From contig CAJWPW010000034.1 of the NCBI GenBank assembly GCA_913045415.1, positions 1 through 8,521 on the forward strand: a stretch of DNA of 8,521 nt. Reading direction: 5' to 3'. Source of the DNA: an uncultured Fidelibacterota bacterium. GTDB taxonomy: Bacteria; Marinisomatota; Marinisomatia; Marinisomatales; UBA1611. The notes below the pieces were generated by a model that worked only from the letters and a program-made list of their open reading frames with translations, was not told the DNA's origin and did not search any database. Shown here piece by piece: positions 1-7,910 of this stretch; positions within the stretch are counted from its first letter, which is position 1; every line of letters starts with the position of its first letter. Both the position numbers and the translations under genes were made by a program.

Positions 1-195
1 CGCTGCCTGCCGTATCGATCGAGGTTAAGAATGGGCATCTGCGAGATTTTTTACATTGATGATATTCCACCCAAGGTTTCCATTAGCGAAATGGTGGAAA
101 TCGCCAAAGTGTACAGCACAGAAGAAAGTTCAGGATTCATCAATGGGATTCTGGATGCGGTTTATAAAGAATTTCAACAAAAAAATAAGAATTAA
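1..195 (+). CDS. nusB: Transcription antitermination factor NusB, C-terminal 64 codons (5' end outside window)
   Basis: The frame is open from base 1 to the TAA at 193-195. The visible 64 residues read like the last helices of NusB: an RLRMGICEIFYIDDIPPKVS stretch followed by ISEMVEIAKVYSTEESSGFINGILDAV. These match the family pattern of a hydrophobic helix with LR(I/M)..(Y/C)E, then (I/V)P.KV.I.E...(L/I)AK.(Y/F)...(S/H).F(V/I)NG(V/I)LD. NusB is a small all-helical cytoplasmic protein that binds boxA RNA with NusE (ribosomal protein S10) and promotes antitermination of rRNA transcription. Family members are usually 130-150 residues, so rather less than half is seen. A short Lys/Asn/Gln-rich tail (EFQQKNKN) ends the protein. 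The stop lies 5 bases before the secA ATG, which suggests co-transcription. The assignment rests on motif recognition over a partial sequence. Confidence 0.86.
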   Translation, partial: RCLPYRSRLRMGICEIFYIDDIPPKVSISEMVEIAKVYSTEESSGFINGILDAVYKEFQQKNKN

Positions 196-200
196 TTAAA

Positions 201-3200
201 ATGATACTAGCAAAATTTTTTGGTACAAAATCTGATCGGGAGATGAAAAAACTCCTTCCTACCTTGGACAAGATAAACCAATTATATGAGACATTTTCTT
301 CCAAAACAGATGAGGATCTGGTCACTCGAACACAAGAATTGAAAGAGTTTGTGATCAATCAGCGTTTAGAGAAAGCTCAATCTCTCCATGCAGATATGGA
401 TCGACAGGAGCGAGAAGCAGAGATCTTAAAAGCGGAGCAAGGTGCCCTCGATTTTATCATGGTAGAAGCTTTTGCCATCGTTAAAGAAACGTGCCGTAGA
501 ATTTGCGGCTCTTCTTGGCGTATATCCGGTCAAGAAACACTCTGGGAAATGGTTCCATATGATGTTCAGCTAATGGGCGCCATCACGCTTCATTCAGGCA
601 AAGTCTCTGAAATGAAAACCGGTGAAGGAAAAACACTTGTTTCAACTATGCCCATTTATTTGAATGCTCTCACAGGACGGGGAGTTCATGTAATCACCGT
701 AAATGATTATTTAGCCCAACGAGATGCAGAATGGATGGGAGAAGTATATAAACGTCTAGGTCTTACGGTCGGATTTATTTTGAATTCCATGGACAATGTA
801 CAACGCCGGGAAATGTATGACCGGGATATTACCTATGGGACCAATAACGAATTTGGTTTTGATTATCTTCGTGACAACATGGCACTTCAAAAAGAAGACA
901 AAGTTCAGCGTGGTCATGCTTTTGCAGTTGTTGATGAGGTGGATAGTGTCCTTATTGATGAAGCCCGAACACCCTTGATCATTTCCGGTGCTGTGGATGC
1001 CCCTGTAGATGAAACGTTTACCACTCTAAAACCTGGTGTTCAACAATTGGTGAAAAAACAAACTGCTCTTGTCTCCGAGCTTGTCCAGGAAGCCAAAAAA
1101 TTATTGAAAGATGATGATGAGGATGCTGCCGGATTAAAACTGCTCCAAGCCCAACGAGGCATGCCAAAACATCGGCAGGTCATGAAGATATTCCAGGAAA
1201 CAGGCATGTTAAAGTTGGCTCAGGATATAGAATCCATCTATATCCGTGATAAGAAAATGGATGAGGTAGATGAAGACCTTTATTTTGCTATTGAAGAAAA
1301 AAGTCATGTCATGGATTTGACTGATAAGGGCCGAAATTTACTGGCACCAGATAATCCTGAAACATTTGTAATTCCGGACTTGGGTGAAATGCTTTTAGAG
1401 ATTGACGAGATGGGTGACCTTTCTTCAATTGAAAAGGAACAGGAAAAAGAAAAAGCCCACCAACTCCATGCGCAAAGAAGCGGGACTATCCATAATTTTA
1501 ATCAATTGCTTCGTGCTTTTACCATGTATGAAAAAGATGTGGAATATGTTCTACAGGATGGGAAGGTAATGATTGTGGATGAATTCACGGGCCGGGTTCT
1601 TCCGGGTCGTCGTTATTCCGATGGACTTCACCAGGCTCTGGAAGCAAAAGAAAATGTCCGAATTGAAAGAGAAACCCAAACATTGGCCACCATCACCATC
1701 CAAAATTATTTCAGGCTCTATGATAAATTGGCAGGCATGACAGGAACTGCAGAAACTGAAGCAGAAGAATTGGGATCCATCTATGGATTGGATGTGACTG
1801 TGGTACCAACTCATCGGGATATTATCCGGGATGATCGGGAAGACCTGGTTTATAAAACAAAACGGGAAAAATATAATGCGGCTATTGACGAGATCTCTGA
1901 ATGCCATCATCGCGGTCAACCTGTTTTAGTTGGAACAATTTCTGTAGATATTTCTGAATTATTAGCGCGTATGCTAAAACGGAATAATATTCCTCATAAT
2001 GTTTTGAACGCAAAACAACATCATGGTGAAGCCGAAATTGTGGCTCGTGCCGGTCAACGAGGCGCTGTTACGATTGCAACCAATATGGCTGGCCGGGGAA
2101 CCGATATTAAACTGGGTGAAGGGATTAAGGAATTAGGTGGGCTCCATATTATTGGAACAGAACGCCATGAATCGCGTCGAATTGATTTACAGTTACGGGG
2201 ACGAAGCGGTCGACAAGGGGACCCGGGCTCATCCCGTTTTTATTTATCACTTGAAGATGATTTGATGCGTCTATTTAGTTCAGATCGCGTGGCGACCATT
2301 ATGGATAAAATGGGAATAGAAGAAGGTGAGGTCATTTCTGCAAAAATGGTCACACGAGCCATTTCTAATGCGCAAAAAAAAGTGGAGGTTCGAAATTTTG
2401 GTATTCGGAAACATCTTCTTGAATATGATGATGTGATGAATCAACAACGGCAGGTGGTTTATGATATTCGTAACCAGGCTTTATCCGGAGAAGATATGTA
2501 CGGGACAACCGAGCAGATCTTGGATGATTTTATCATGGATGAGATCGAAGCACAATCTTTTGTAGGAACACCAGACATGTGGGATTGGGATCATTTGAAG
2601 CAATCTTTTGCTTCCCATATCATGGTAGATGCATCTTTAGAGCAGATCCAGGCGTCAACTGGGAATTTAGACCTAACTGCAAACGATATTGGAGATTGGG
2701 TCGGAGAAGATGCAAGATCCATTTATAAAGCAAGAGAATCCTTGCTACCGGAAGATGCGTTGCGTGGTTTCGAACGATTTGTGATTCTGCGAACTATCGA
2801 CGATAAATGGAAAGACCACCTCTATGCCATGGATCAGTTGAGAGAGGGGATCAATCTTCGCGCTTATGGGCAGAAGAATCCACTTTTAGAATACAAATCA
2901 GAAGGATTTAAAATGTTTCAGGAAATGATGACAGACATGAATTCTGTTACGGTTCAACGATTATTCAGAACACAGCTTCAAGGGATGGAACAACCACAGG
3001 GTGTTCAGGAACGATCCGTCAGAAATGTCCAAACATCTCATCAAGATACAACTGGCATGGGATTTCAGGGGCAGCCAGATGGGCAAAAATCAAACCAGCC
3101 CCAACAGGTACGAACACCAGTCCAAGTCGGAGAAAAACATGGCCGGAATGAAAAGGTAACGGTTCGAGGTCCCGATGGAAAACAAATTGAAATCAAATAT

Positions 3201-3248
3201 AAAAAACTCCAGAATTATTTAAATAGAGGATATACTCAGGTGTCATAA
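201..3248 (+). CDS. secA: Preprotein translocase ATPase SecA, FCB-type, without the usual C-terminal zinc-binding motif
   Basis: SecA is the cytoplasmic and membrane-associated ATPase that pushes unfolded preproteins through SecYEG. This 1015-residue protein has the full motor: Walker A MKTGEGKT (138-145, Lys144), the TNNEFGFDYLRDNM signature, Walker B DEVDSVLIDEARTP (245-258), VDEFTGR (about 459-465), MTGTAETE (513-520), TNMAGRGTD (627-635) and the motif VI arginines in LRGRSGRQGD (665-674). The helical scaffold motif DDKWKDHLYAMDQLREGINL begins at 867. Compared with E. coli SecA (901 residues) there is a short insert before the YDVQL motif (about 104-119, with SSWRISG) and an insert of about 80 residues after PLIISG (about 276-354). 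Both are typical of Bacteroidota and relatives. After about residue 930 comes a Gln-rich linker, then a tail of about 35 residues starting GRNEKVTVRGPDGKQ instead of the Cys-rich SEC-C motif. The ATG at 201 fits the usual N-terminus (FFGTKSDREMKKLLP) but lacks a Shine-Dalgarno sequence; coupling to nusB is likely. Confidence 0.98.
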   Translation: MILAKFFGTKSDREMKKLLPTLDKINQLYETFSSKTDEDLVTRTQELKEFVINQRLEKAQSLHADMDRQEREAEILKAEQGALDFIMVEAFAIVKETCRRICGSSWRISGQETLWEMVPYDVQLMGAITLHSGKVSEMKTGEGKTLVSTMPIYLNALTGRGVHVITVNDYLAQRDAEWMGEVYKRLGLTVGFILNSMDNVQRREMYDRDITYGTNNEFGFDYLRDNMALQKEDKVQRGHAFAVVDEVDSVLIDEARTPLIISGAVDAPVDETFTTLKPGVQQLVKKQTALVSELVQEAKKLLKDDDEDAAGLKLLQAQRGMPKHRQVMKIFQETGMLKLAQDIESIYIRDKKMDEVDEDLYFAIEEKSHVMDLTDKGRNLLAPDNPETFVIPDLGEMLLEIDEMGDLSSIEKEQEKEKAHQLHAQRSGTIHNFNQLLRAFTMYEKDVEYVLQDGKVMIVDEFTGRVLPGRRYSDGLHQALEAKENVRIERETQTLATITIQNYFRLYDKLAGMTGTAETEAEELGSIYGLDVTVVPTHRDIIRDDREDLVYKTKREKYNAAIDEISECHHRGQPVLVGTISVDISELLARMLKRNNIPHNVLNAKQHHGEAEIVARAGQRGAVTIATNMAGRGTDIKLGEGIKELGGLHIIGTERHESRRIDLQLRGRSGRQGDPGSSRFYLSLEDDLMRLFSSDRVATIMDKMGIEEGEVISAKMVTRAISNAQKKVEVRNFGIRKHLLEYDDVMNQQRQVVYDIRNQALSGEDMYGTTEQILDDFIMDEIEAQSFVGTPDMWDWDHLKQSFASHIMVDASLEQIQASTGNLDLTANDIGDWVGEDARSIYKARESLLPEDALRGFERFVILRTIDDKWKDHLYAMDQLREGINLRAYGQKNPLLEYKSEGFKMFQEMMTDMNSVTVQRLFRTQLQGMEQPQGVQERSVRNVQTSHQDTTGMGFQGQPDGQKSNQPQQVRTPVQVGEKHGRNEKVTVRGPDGKQIEIKYKKLQNYLNRGYTQVS

Positions 3249-4414
3249 TGTCGGAAAAATTACGGTTCGAAACTAAAGCGATTCATGTTGGAAATAAACC
3301 GGATGAAGAAACCGGAGCTGTGTCGCCTCCAATCCATTTTACATCAACATATCAACAAATTGGTGTGGGCAAAAACCGTGGTTTTGATTATTCACGCGCA
3401 GCCAATCCAACCAGACAGCGATATGAAGAAAATATTGCGTCGTTGGAAAGTGGGAATTATGGAATTGCATTTGCCAGTGGGATGGCCGCCACAACAGCTC
3501 TATTCCAAACCTTGACTCATGGAGATCATGTTATTATTGGTAGGAATACTTATGGTGGGACCTACCGAATGGCGGTTGAAGTTTTATCCAAACATGGTTT
3601 TTATTTTGAGTTTGTAGATACTAGGTTTTTGGATCAAGTTGAAAATGTAATCAAGCCCAATACAAAATGGATCTTTCTTGAAACACCAACTAACCCGTTA
3701 TTGGAATTATGTGATATAAAAGCAATTGCACAGTTATGCAAATCACATGATGTTAAGTTGGCTGTTGATAACACTTTTATGAGCCCTTTTGGACAAAACC
3801 CTATAGCGTTCGGTGCAGATTTGGTCATGCACAGTGCTACAAAATCTATTGGCGGACATAGTGATTTGCTAGGTGGAGTATTAATAACAAATGAGAAAGA
3901 ATTAGCAGACCGACTTTATTTTATCCAAAAATCTGGTGGAGCTGTGCCGAGTCCATTTGATTGTTGGATGTTGCTTCGTAGCACAAAGACCATGGGTCTT
4001 CGTGTTCAGAAACAATCGGATAATGCCATGACATTAGCAAATCGGTTAGAATCTCATCCTTCCATTGAATCAATCATGTATCCCGGTCTTGAATCTCACC
4101 CTCAGTTTGAATTGGCAAAGTGTCAGCAACTTAATTCAGACGGTGTACCCATCTTTGGTAGCATCATTTCTATGGAGTTGGGATCGGTGGAAGCACGTGA
4201 CCATTTCTTATCAAAAATTCAATTATTTACCTTAGCAGAAAGTCTTGGTGGTGTAGAAAGTTTGGTCTGTGTTCCATTTGGCATGACCCACGGATCCGTG
4301 CCAGTGGAAATCAAAAATGAAATAGGGCTCACGGAGTGCCTCATTCGATTATCGGTTGGCATTGAACATATTGAAGATTTATATGACGATATTACCCAAG
4401 CATTGAAAAAATAA
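3248..4414 (+). CDS. PLP-dependent trans-sulfuration enzyme, cystathionine gamma-synthase/lyase (MetB/MetC) family
   Basis: This 388-residue cytoplasmic enzyme belongs to the Cys/Met metabolism PLP family (fold type I), of normal length. Visible signatures are the phosphate-binding Tyr48 and Arg50 in FDYSRAANPTR (borrowed by the neighbouring subunit of a dimer), the ASGMAA loop, the ring-stacking Tyr102 in NTYGGTYR, Asp174 in AVDNTFMSP that pairs with the cofactor nitrogen, the Schiff-base Lys199 in MHSATKSIGGHSD, the SLGGVESL loop, and Arg367 in LIRLSVGIE that binds the substrate carboxylate. Members make or break cystathionine, or add sulfide or cysteine to activated homoserine. Sequence alone does not settle whether this is a gamma-synthase (metB), gamma-lyase or beta-lyase, so no symbol is given; gamma-synthase or gamma-lyase seems most likely. 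Its ATG overlaps the secA stop by one base (TAATG) with only a weak AGG upstream, so translation is probably coupled to secA. Confidence 0.93.
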   Translation: MSEKLRFETKAIHVGNKPDEETGAVSPPIHFTSTYQQIGVGKNRGFDYSRAANPTRQRYEENIASLESGNYGIAFASGMAATTALFQTLTHGDHVIIGRNTYGGTYRMAVEVLSKHGFYFEFVDTRFLDQVENVIKPNTKWIFLETPTNPLLELCDIKAIAQLCKSHDVKLAVDNTFMSPFGQNPIAFGADLVMHSATKSIGGHSDLLGGVLITNEKELADRLYFIQKSGGAVPSPFDCWMLLRSTKTMGLRVQKQSDNAMTLANRLESHPSIESIMYPGLESHPQFELAKCQQLNSDGVPIFGSIISMELGSVEARDHFLSKIQLFTLAESLGGVESLVCVPFGMTHGSVPVEIKNEIGLTECLIRLSVGIEHIEDLYDDITQALKK

Positions 4415-4471
4415 ATTATGAGTGAATTATAGGTAGAAAATCGTTATTTTAATGAAAGACATTTGGCTCTA

Positions 4472-4511
4472 TCTTCGAGAATATTCGAGGAGATTCGTCT
4501 AATTATTTTTT
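4472..4511 (+). other. Leader hairpin with 10-base-phased TTCG repeats between the trans-sulfuration gene and the secreted-protein gene
   Basis: Bases 4472-4479 (TCTTCGAG) can pair with 4484-4491 (TTCGAGGA) around a 4-base AATA loop: eight pairs, two of them G-U. A run of seven T lies at 4505-4511, about a dozen bases downstream, which is too far for a standard intrinsic terminator but might still slow polymerase. The same bases contain TTCG at 4474, 4484 and 4494, exactly 10 bases apart, so a protein-binding site on one helix face is another reading. No confident -35/-10 pair was found in the 132-base gap, although a promoter for the next gene is expected here because that gene has its own strong ribosome binding site. 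Confidence 0.3.
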
Positions 4512-4536
4512 TACCTTTTTAATTTTCAAAATTGTC

Positions 4537-4542
4537 GGAGGA
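4537..4542 (+). promoter_or_regulatory. Shine-Dalgarno site that fixes the start of the secreted protein
   Basis: GGAGGA ends four bases before the ATG at 4547. It is the only strong ribosome binding site in the window. It favours ATG 4547 over the in-frame TTG at 4532, which lies upstream of the site and would put the acidic residues SED in front of the signal peptide. Confidence 0.85.
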
Positions 4543-4546
4543 CAAT

Positions 4547-7500
4547 ATGATCTTATTGCGAAGAACTTTTAATCCATTAATCCTTTTAATGGTACTGGTT
4601 GGATTTGCGTTTTCAAATGTTACGGTATCACTGAGTGATGTAGAGGTGGATGGATATACTGCGGACATTATCGTCCCGGTAAACCTGAGCAATCCCAACG
4701 ATGGCGTCGGAGGGTTCCAGTTCGACGTAATTGCTTTGCCTGCATTAGTTCAACTTTCAGATGTAACGCCATCTGATGAAGAAAACTTCAGTGCAGATTA
4801 TACTGTTTTTGAAGACGGATCCGGTCGCGTTGTTTTTTATTCAAATAATGCCACGGGTATTGGTGCAGGTGGTAACGGTGTCGTTTTAAATCTTCATTTT
4901 GATGGATCAGCCATTTTATCTGCGTCATTGGATTTGGATATGTTCTCATTGGCTGTAAGTGATGAGGATGGAAACGTATTAGAAAGCAGTGCAGAGGGCG
5001 GATCAATTATTATTGGAGATGTTGTTACAATTAGTGCAACATCTGATACGGGCGATGTGAATGAAGAAGTTTTTCTCGATATTAATTTAGATAATCCCGG
5101 GGTTGTCGGGGGCCTCCAGTTTGATCTTTATGATACACCCGACTATCTTGATGTATCTGGTTTTACTACCACAGATCGTTCAAGCGGATTTTCTGTGGAT
5201 TATACCCAATTAGATAATGGGATGACTCGTGTTATCATGTATGACGGCAACAATGGGAATATTGCTCCAGGTGAAGGTGCAATTTTAAATATGACCATGA
5301 CTGTTCATACGAATGCTTACAATTCAAATGTTGGTGTGAATTTTGATAATGCGATTGTCACGGATGAAATTGGCGGCACCTATTGGGTCGCTGGTGCAGA
5401 TTCCGGAACAGTTACAGTTACCCCAGGTTATATTGAAGAGCCACACAATTTAGAAGCACAAGATGGAATGGATGCACAGGTCCTTCTATCATGGGATCCT
5501 CCTTATGGGCCAATCCCTGAAGATTTTGAAGAAGATTTTGAAGAAGGTGAAATTCCTGAAAGTTGGACGATGACCACCAACTCTGCCCAGGGCTGGTTCA
5601 TTACGCAAGATGGTTCAAGTGCATTCTGGGCTGTCCCCTCCCACACCTGGTATATGTGTTCCAATGATGATATGGCTGATGATGATGGTTCCGTCGATTA
5701 TTTGATTACACCGCCCATCAATGTTAGCGGGGCAGAAAGTATCATTTTAAATTTTGCATCTTATTATGATGGTGCATATAGTCAAACAGCACATATTGAA
5801 GTGAGTACGGATGGATCTAATTTCACTGAAGTTACTTCTTTGAATCCTACATCAGAATGGGTTATGGAATCTATAGATTTATCTGAATACGGTGGTGCAC
5901 CGAATCTTTACATTGCATTCCATTCCAATGATAACGGGGCTTGGGCGTCCGGTTGGGCTGTGGATGATATCATGATTAATTTTAGTGCAAGGGCAGTTGA
6001 ACAAACCGTTCATTTTAATTTGACTGAAACAGGCGCCTGGGTTGTTACTGCTGATAAGGAAGATGTGATTCAACGTTTTGGCGGTGGAATTCCTTATGAA
6101 GTAAGGGTGGATATTGATAATCCTATCACACCTGAGAATCGTCCCGTAGAAATCGATGCCTATAAAGTGTATCGATCTTATAATGAAGATAGCGATTTTG
6201 AAGAAATTGCGGAAGTAGATGGCAATACAACAATCTATCTAGACGAAGGTGTAGTTAACAGTACTACTTATTTTTATAATGTTACAGCTATTTACCCGGA
6301 TGGTACTGAATCCGATCCTACCAACACAGTTTCTGCCACGCCGGTCGAATGGGTTGAATTGTGGATGGATGATGGTGCTTCGCTTACAGGGCAAATGGAT
6401 ACATTGGATTTTTACATCAATAATGAAACAGATCTTGGACTGTTTTACTTTGAAATTGTGGATTATCCTGATGTTATTAGCAGTATTAATGTTATTCCCA
6501 CGGAAAGAACTTCGAATTGGTCCATTGAGATTTCAAATCAGGGGAATGGTACTATTGCTATTACTGGTATAAGTCTTGGAGGTCCCCTAACAGCCGGAGA
6601 TGGAGCTGTGTGCAGCGCTATTTTGTACCCGGATGCAGATGAGGCAATGACAGTTTCACTTTCCTACTCCAACGGCACTGCTATTCAGGACGTAAACTTT
6701 GTTGATTTGAATTGGACCAGTGAAAGTGCAACCTATGAGGTTGGAATTGAAACACAATATATCACTTTAACCGGTGGTTATGGGGATGATGGTGGTAATT
6801 TTACATCTTCATTAATTTTAGAAAATACACAATCGGTTTATGGGCTTCAATTGGATATAGCACCTGATCCACCATTTATGATGGGGACCGAAGTGAACGT
6901 AAGTGACGCCCATGATTTTTCTGACTGGGAAGTATCAGGAATGGTGATTGGGAATTATTATCGAGTAACCTTGGTGAACAATGCTCATAATTCACCAATC
7001 AATCCAGGAATTTCTCATATAGCTGATATTACATTTGAAATTCCTGCCGGCACACCAGATGCATCCATAGTTGTTTTGGATTTACAGGATGCTGAGATTA
7101 CAGATTTTAATGATTTGCCCATGCATGCCGAATCAATTCCGGGTGAAGTCTATATCGGAATTCCACCTGCAGCTTACACAATTCAAAACACGTCTGGTGT
7201 ACTTACCCCCGGTGGGACTGGAACATTCGAGGTTCACTTGGATAATACTGAATTGGTGGGAACATTGCAATTTACAATAGTTGATATTCCCGAAAGTATG
7301 ACAGTAACAAATGTAACTCCTGTGGGCCGATTCGATGATGGAATAGTAGATGGTAGTTCGGAAGAACAAGAAGATGGTTCTTATTATTTTCTTGGTTATG
7401 ATTTTTCATCAGGGATTGAAGCAGGGTCTGGGCCCATTCTTGAAATTGAAGTTCAATTTGATGACAACTTGAATAATTCATCCATAATTATGTCAATGGT

Positions 7501-7888
7501 CAGTTATGCTACCGGAGATGCGGGTGCAAACCCACTGACAACCGTTTTCCATAGTTTTGCCCAGTTTACTGGGGATTTTGTTGCCTTGGATGAAGAAGTA
7601 AGCCTTCCTGGTGAATTTGCCCTACATCCAAACTTTCCGAATCCATTCAATCCAACAACAATGATCGCTTATGACCTGCCTGAAGCATCAGATGTACGGT
7701 TGAATATTTATGATCTCATGGGGAGAAATATCAATACGGTTGTTAATCAAAACCAGTCTGCCGGTCGCCATTTTGTGATATGGAATGCAAATGATTATCT
7801 TGGTAATCAAGTTAGTGCCGGTGTTTATCTTTATAGGCTGCAAGCAGGAAATAAGATATTCACCCGAAAAATGATCTTGATGAAATAA
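4547..7888 (+). CDS. Secreted multidomain protein: five cohesin-like repeats, FnIII interrupted by an anchor-J-like domain, type IX (Por) sorting domain
   Basis: The product is 1113 residues. Residues 1-23 form a Sec signal peptide (Arg5-Arg6, hydrophobic core, cleavage probably after AFS). Five divergent beta-rich repeats of about 135-140 residues follow at about 24-158, 159-295, 600-733, 734-871 and 872-1013. Each has a cohesin-like core such as GVGGFQFDVIALP, VVGGLQFDLYDTP or LVGTLQFTIVDIP, and most later show a G-(I/L)-x-A/P-G-x-G turn. Between repeats 2 and 3 lies an FnIII-like domain (start 296-325, remainder about 482-599 with AYKVYRSYNE and YFYNVTAIYPDG). It is split by a domain resembling cleaved-adhesin/choice-of-anchor J (about 326-480; WTMTTNSAQGWF, GWAVDDIMINF). 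Residues 1023-1113 are a type A Por sorting domain (NFPNPFNPTT, IYDLMGR, SAGVYLYRL). The likely location is the cell surface or outside. No catalytic domain or dockerin was seen, so adhesion, scaffolding or matrix binding is inferred. The mature chain is strongly acidic and almost free of lysine. The start is set by GGAGGA. Confidence 0.88.
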   Translation: MILLRRTFNPLILLMVLVGFAFSNVTVSLSDVEVDGYTADIIVPVNLSNPNDGVGGFQFDVIALPALVQLSDVTPSDEENFSADYTVFEDGSGRVVFYSNNATGIGAGGNGVVLNLHFDGSAILSASLDLDMFSLAVSDEDGNVLESSAEGGSIIIGDVVTISATSDTGDVNEEVFLDINLDNPGVVGGLQFDLYDTPDYLDVSGFTTTDRSSGFSVDYTQLDNGMTRVIMYDGNNGNIAPGEGAILNMTMTVHTNAYNSNVGVNFDNAIVTDEIGGTYWVAGADSGTVTVTPGYIEEPHNLEAQDGMDAQVLLSWDPPYGPIPEDFEEDFEEGEIPESWTMTTNSAQGWFITQDGSSAFWAVPSHTWYMCSNDDMADDDGSVDYLITPPINVSGAESIILNFASYYDGAYSQTAHIEVSTDGSNFTEVTSLNPTSEWVMESIDLSEYGGAPNLYIAFHSNDNGAWASGWAVDDIMINFSARAVEQTVHFNLTETGAWVVTADKEDVIQRFGGGIPYEVRVDIDNPITPENRPVEIDAYKVYRSYNEDSDFEEIAEVDGNTTIYLDEGVVNSTTYFYNVTAIYPDGTESDPTNTVSATPVEWVELWMDDGASLTGQMDTLDFYINNETDLGLFYFEIVDYPDVISSINVIPTERTSNWSIEISNQGNGTIAITGISLGGPLTAGDGAVCSAILYPDADEAMTVSLSYSNGTAIQDVNFVDLNWTSESATYEVGIETQYITLTGGYGDDGGNFTSSLILENTQSVYGLQLDIAPDPPFMMGTEVNVSDAHDFSDWEVSGMVIGNYYRVTLVNNAHNSPINPGISHIADITFEIPAGTPDASIVVLDLQDAEITDFNDLPMHAESIPGEVYIGIPPAAYTIQNTSGVLTPGGTGTFEVHLDNTELVGTLQFTIVDIPESMTVTNVTPVGRFDDGIVDGSSEEQEDGSYYFLGYDFSSGIEAGSGPILEIEVQFDDNLNNSSIIMSMVSYATGDAGANPLTTVFHSFAQFTGDFVALDEEVSLPGEFALHPNFPNPFNPTTMIAYDLPEASDVRLNIYDLMGRNINTVVNQNQSAGRHFVIWNANDYLGNQVSAGVYLYRLQAGNKIFTRKMILMK
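5519..5542 (+). repeat. Perfect 12-base in-frame tandem duplication at a domain junction
   Basis: The unit GAAGATTTTGAA occurs twice back to back (5519-5530 and 5531-5542) and encodes EDFE-EDFE. A partial third unit (GAAGGTGAA) follows. It sits exactly where the FnIII-like domain gives way to the anchor-J-like domain (residues 325-332), forming a short acidic linker. The copies are identical at the nucleotide level, which suggests recent slippage or strong constraint on a very short unit. Confidence 0.8.
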
Positions 7889-7910
7889 TCTGACTCAGAT
7901 AGAGTAATTA

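Noticed and set aside
1551..1919. 122-codon minus-strand open frame inside secA
   Set aside because: It lies fully within the conserved secA motor region, has no recognisable domain or ribosome binding site, and its sequence is explained by the secA reading frame.
4532..4546. Upstream TTG start for the secreted protein
   Set aside because: The in-frame TTG at 4532 lies 5' of the GGAGGA site and adds acidic residues before the signal peptide. ATG 4547 has ideal spacing and gives a normal signal peptide.
4415..4546. Intrinsic terminator ending the nusB-secA-metB-like string
   Set aside because: The hairpin at 4472-4491 is followed by its T run only after about 13 bases, too far for a normal intrinsic terminator, so it is listed only as a leader structure.
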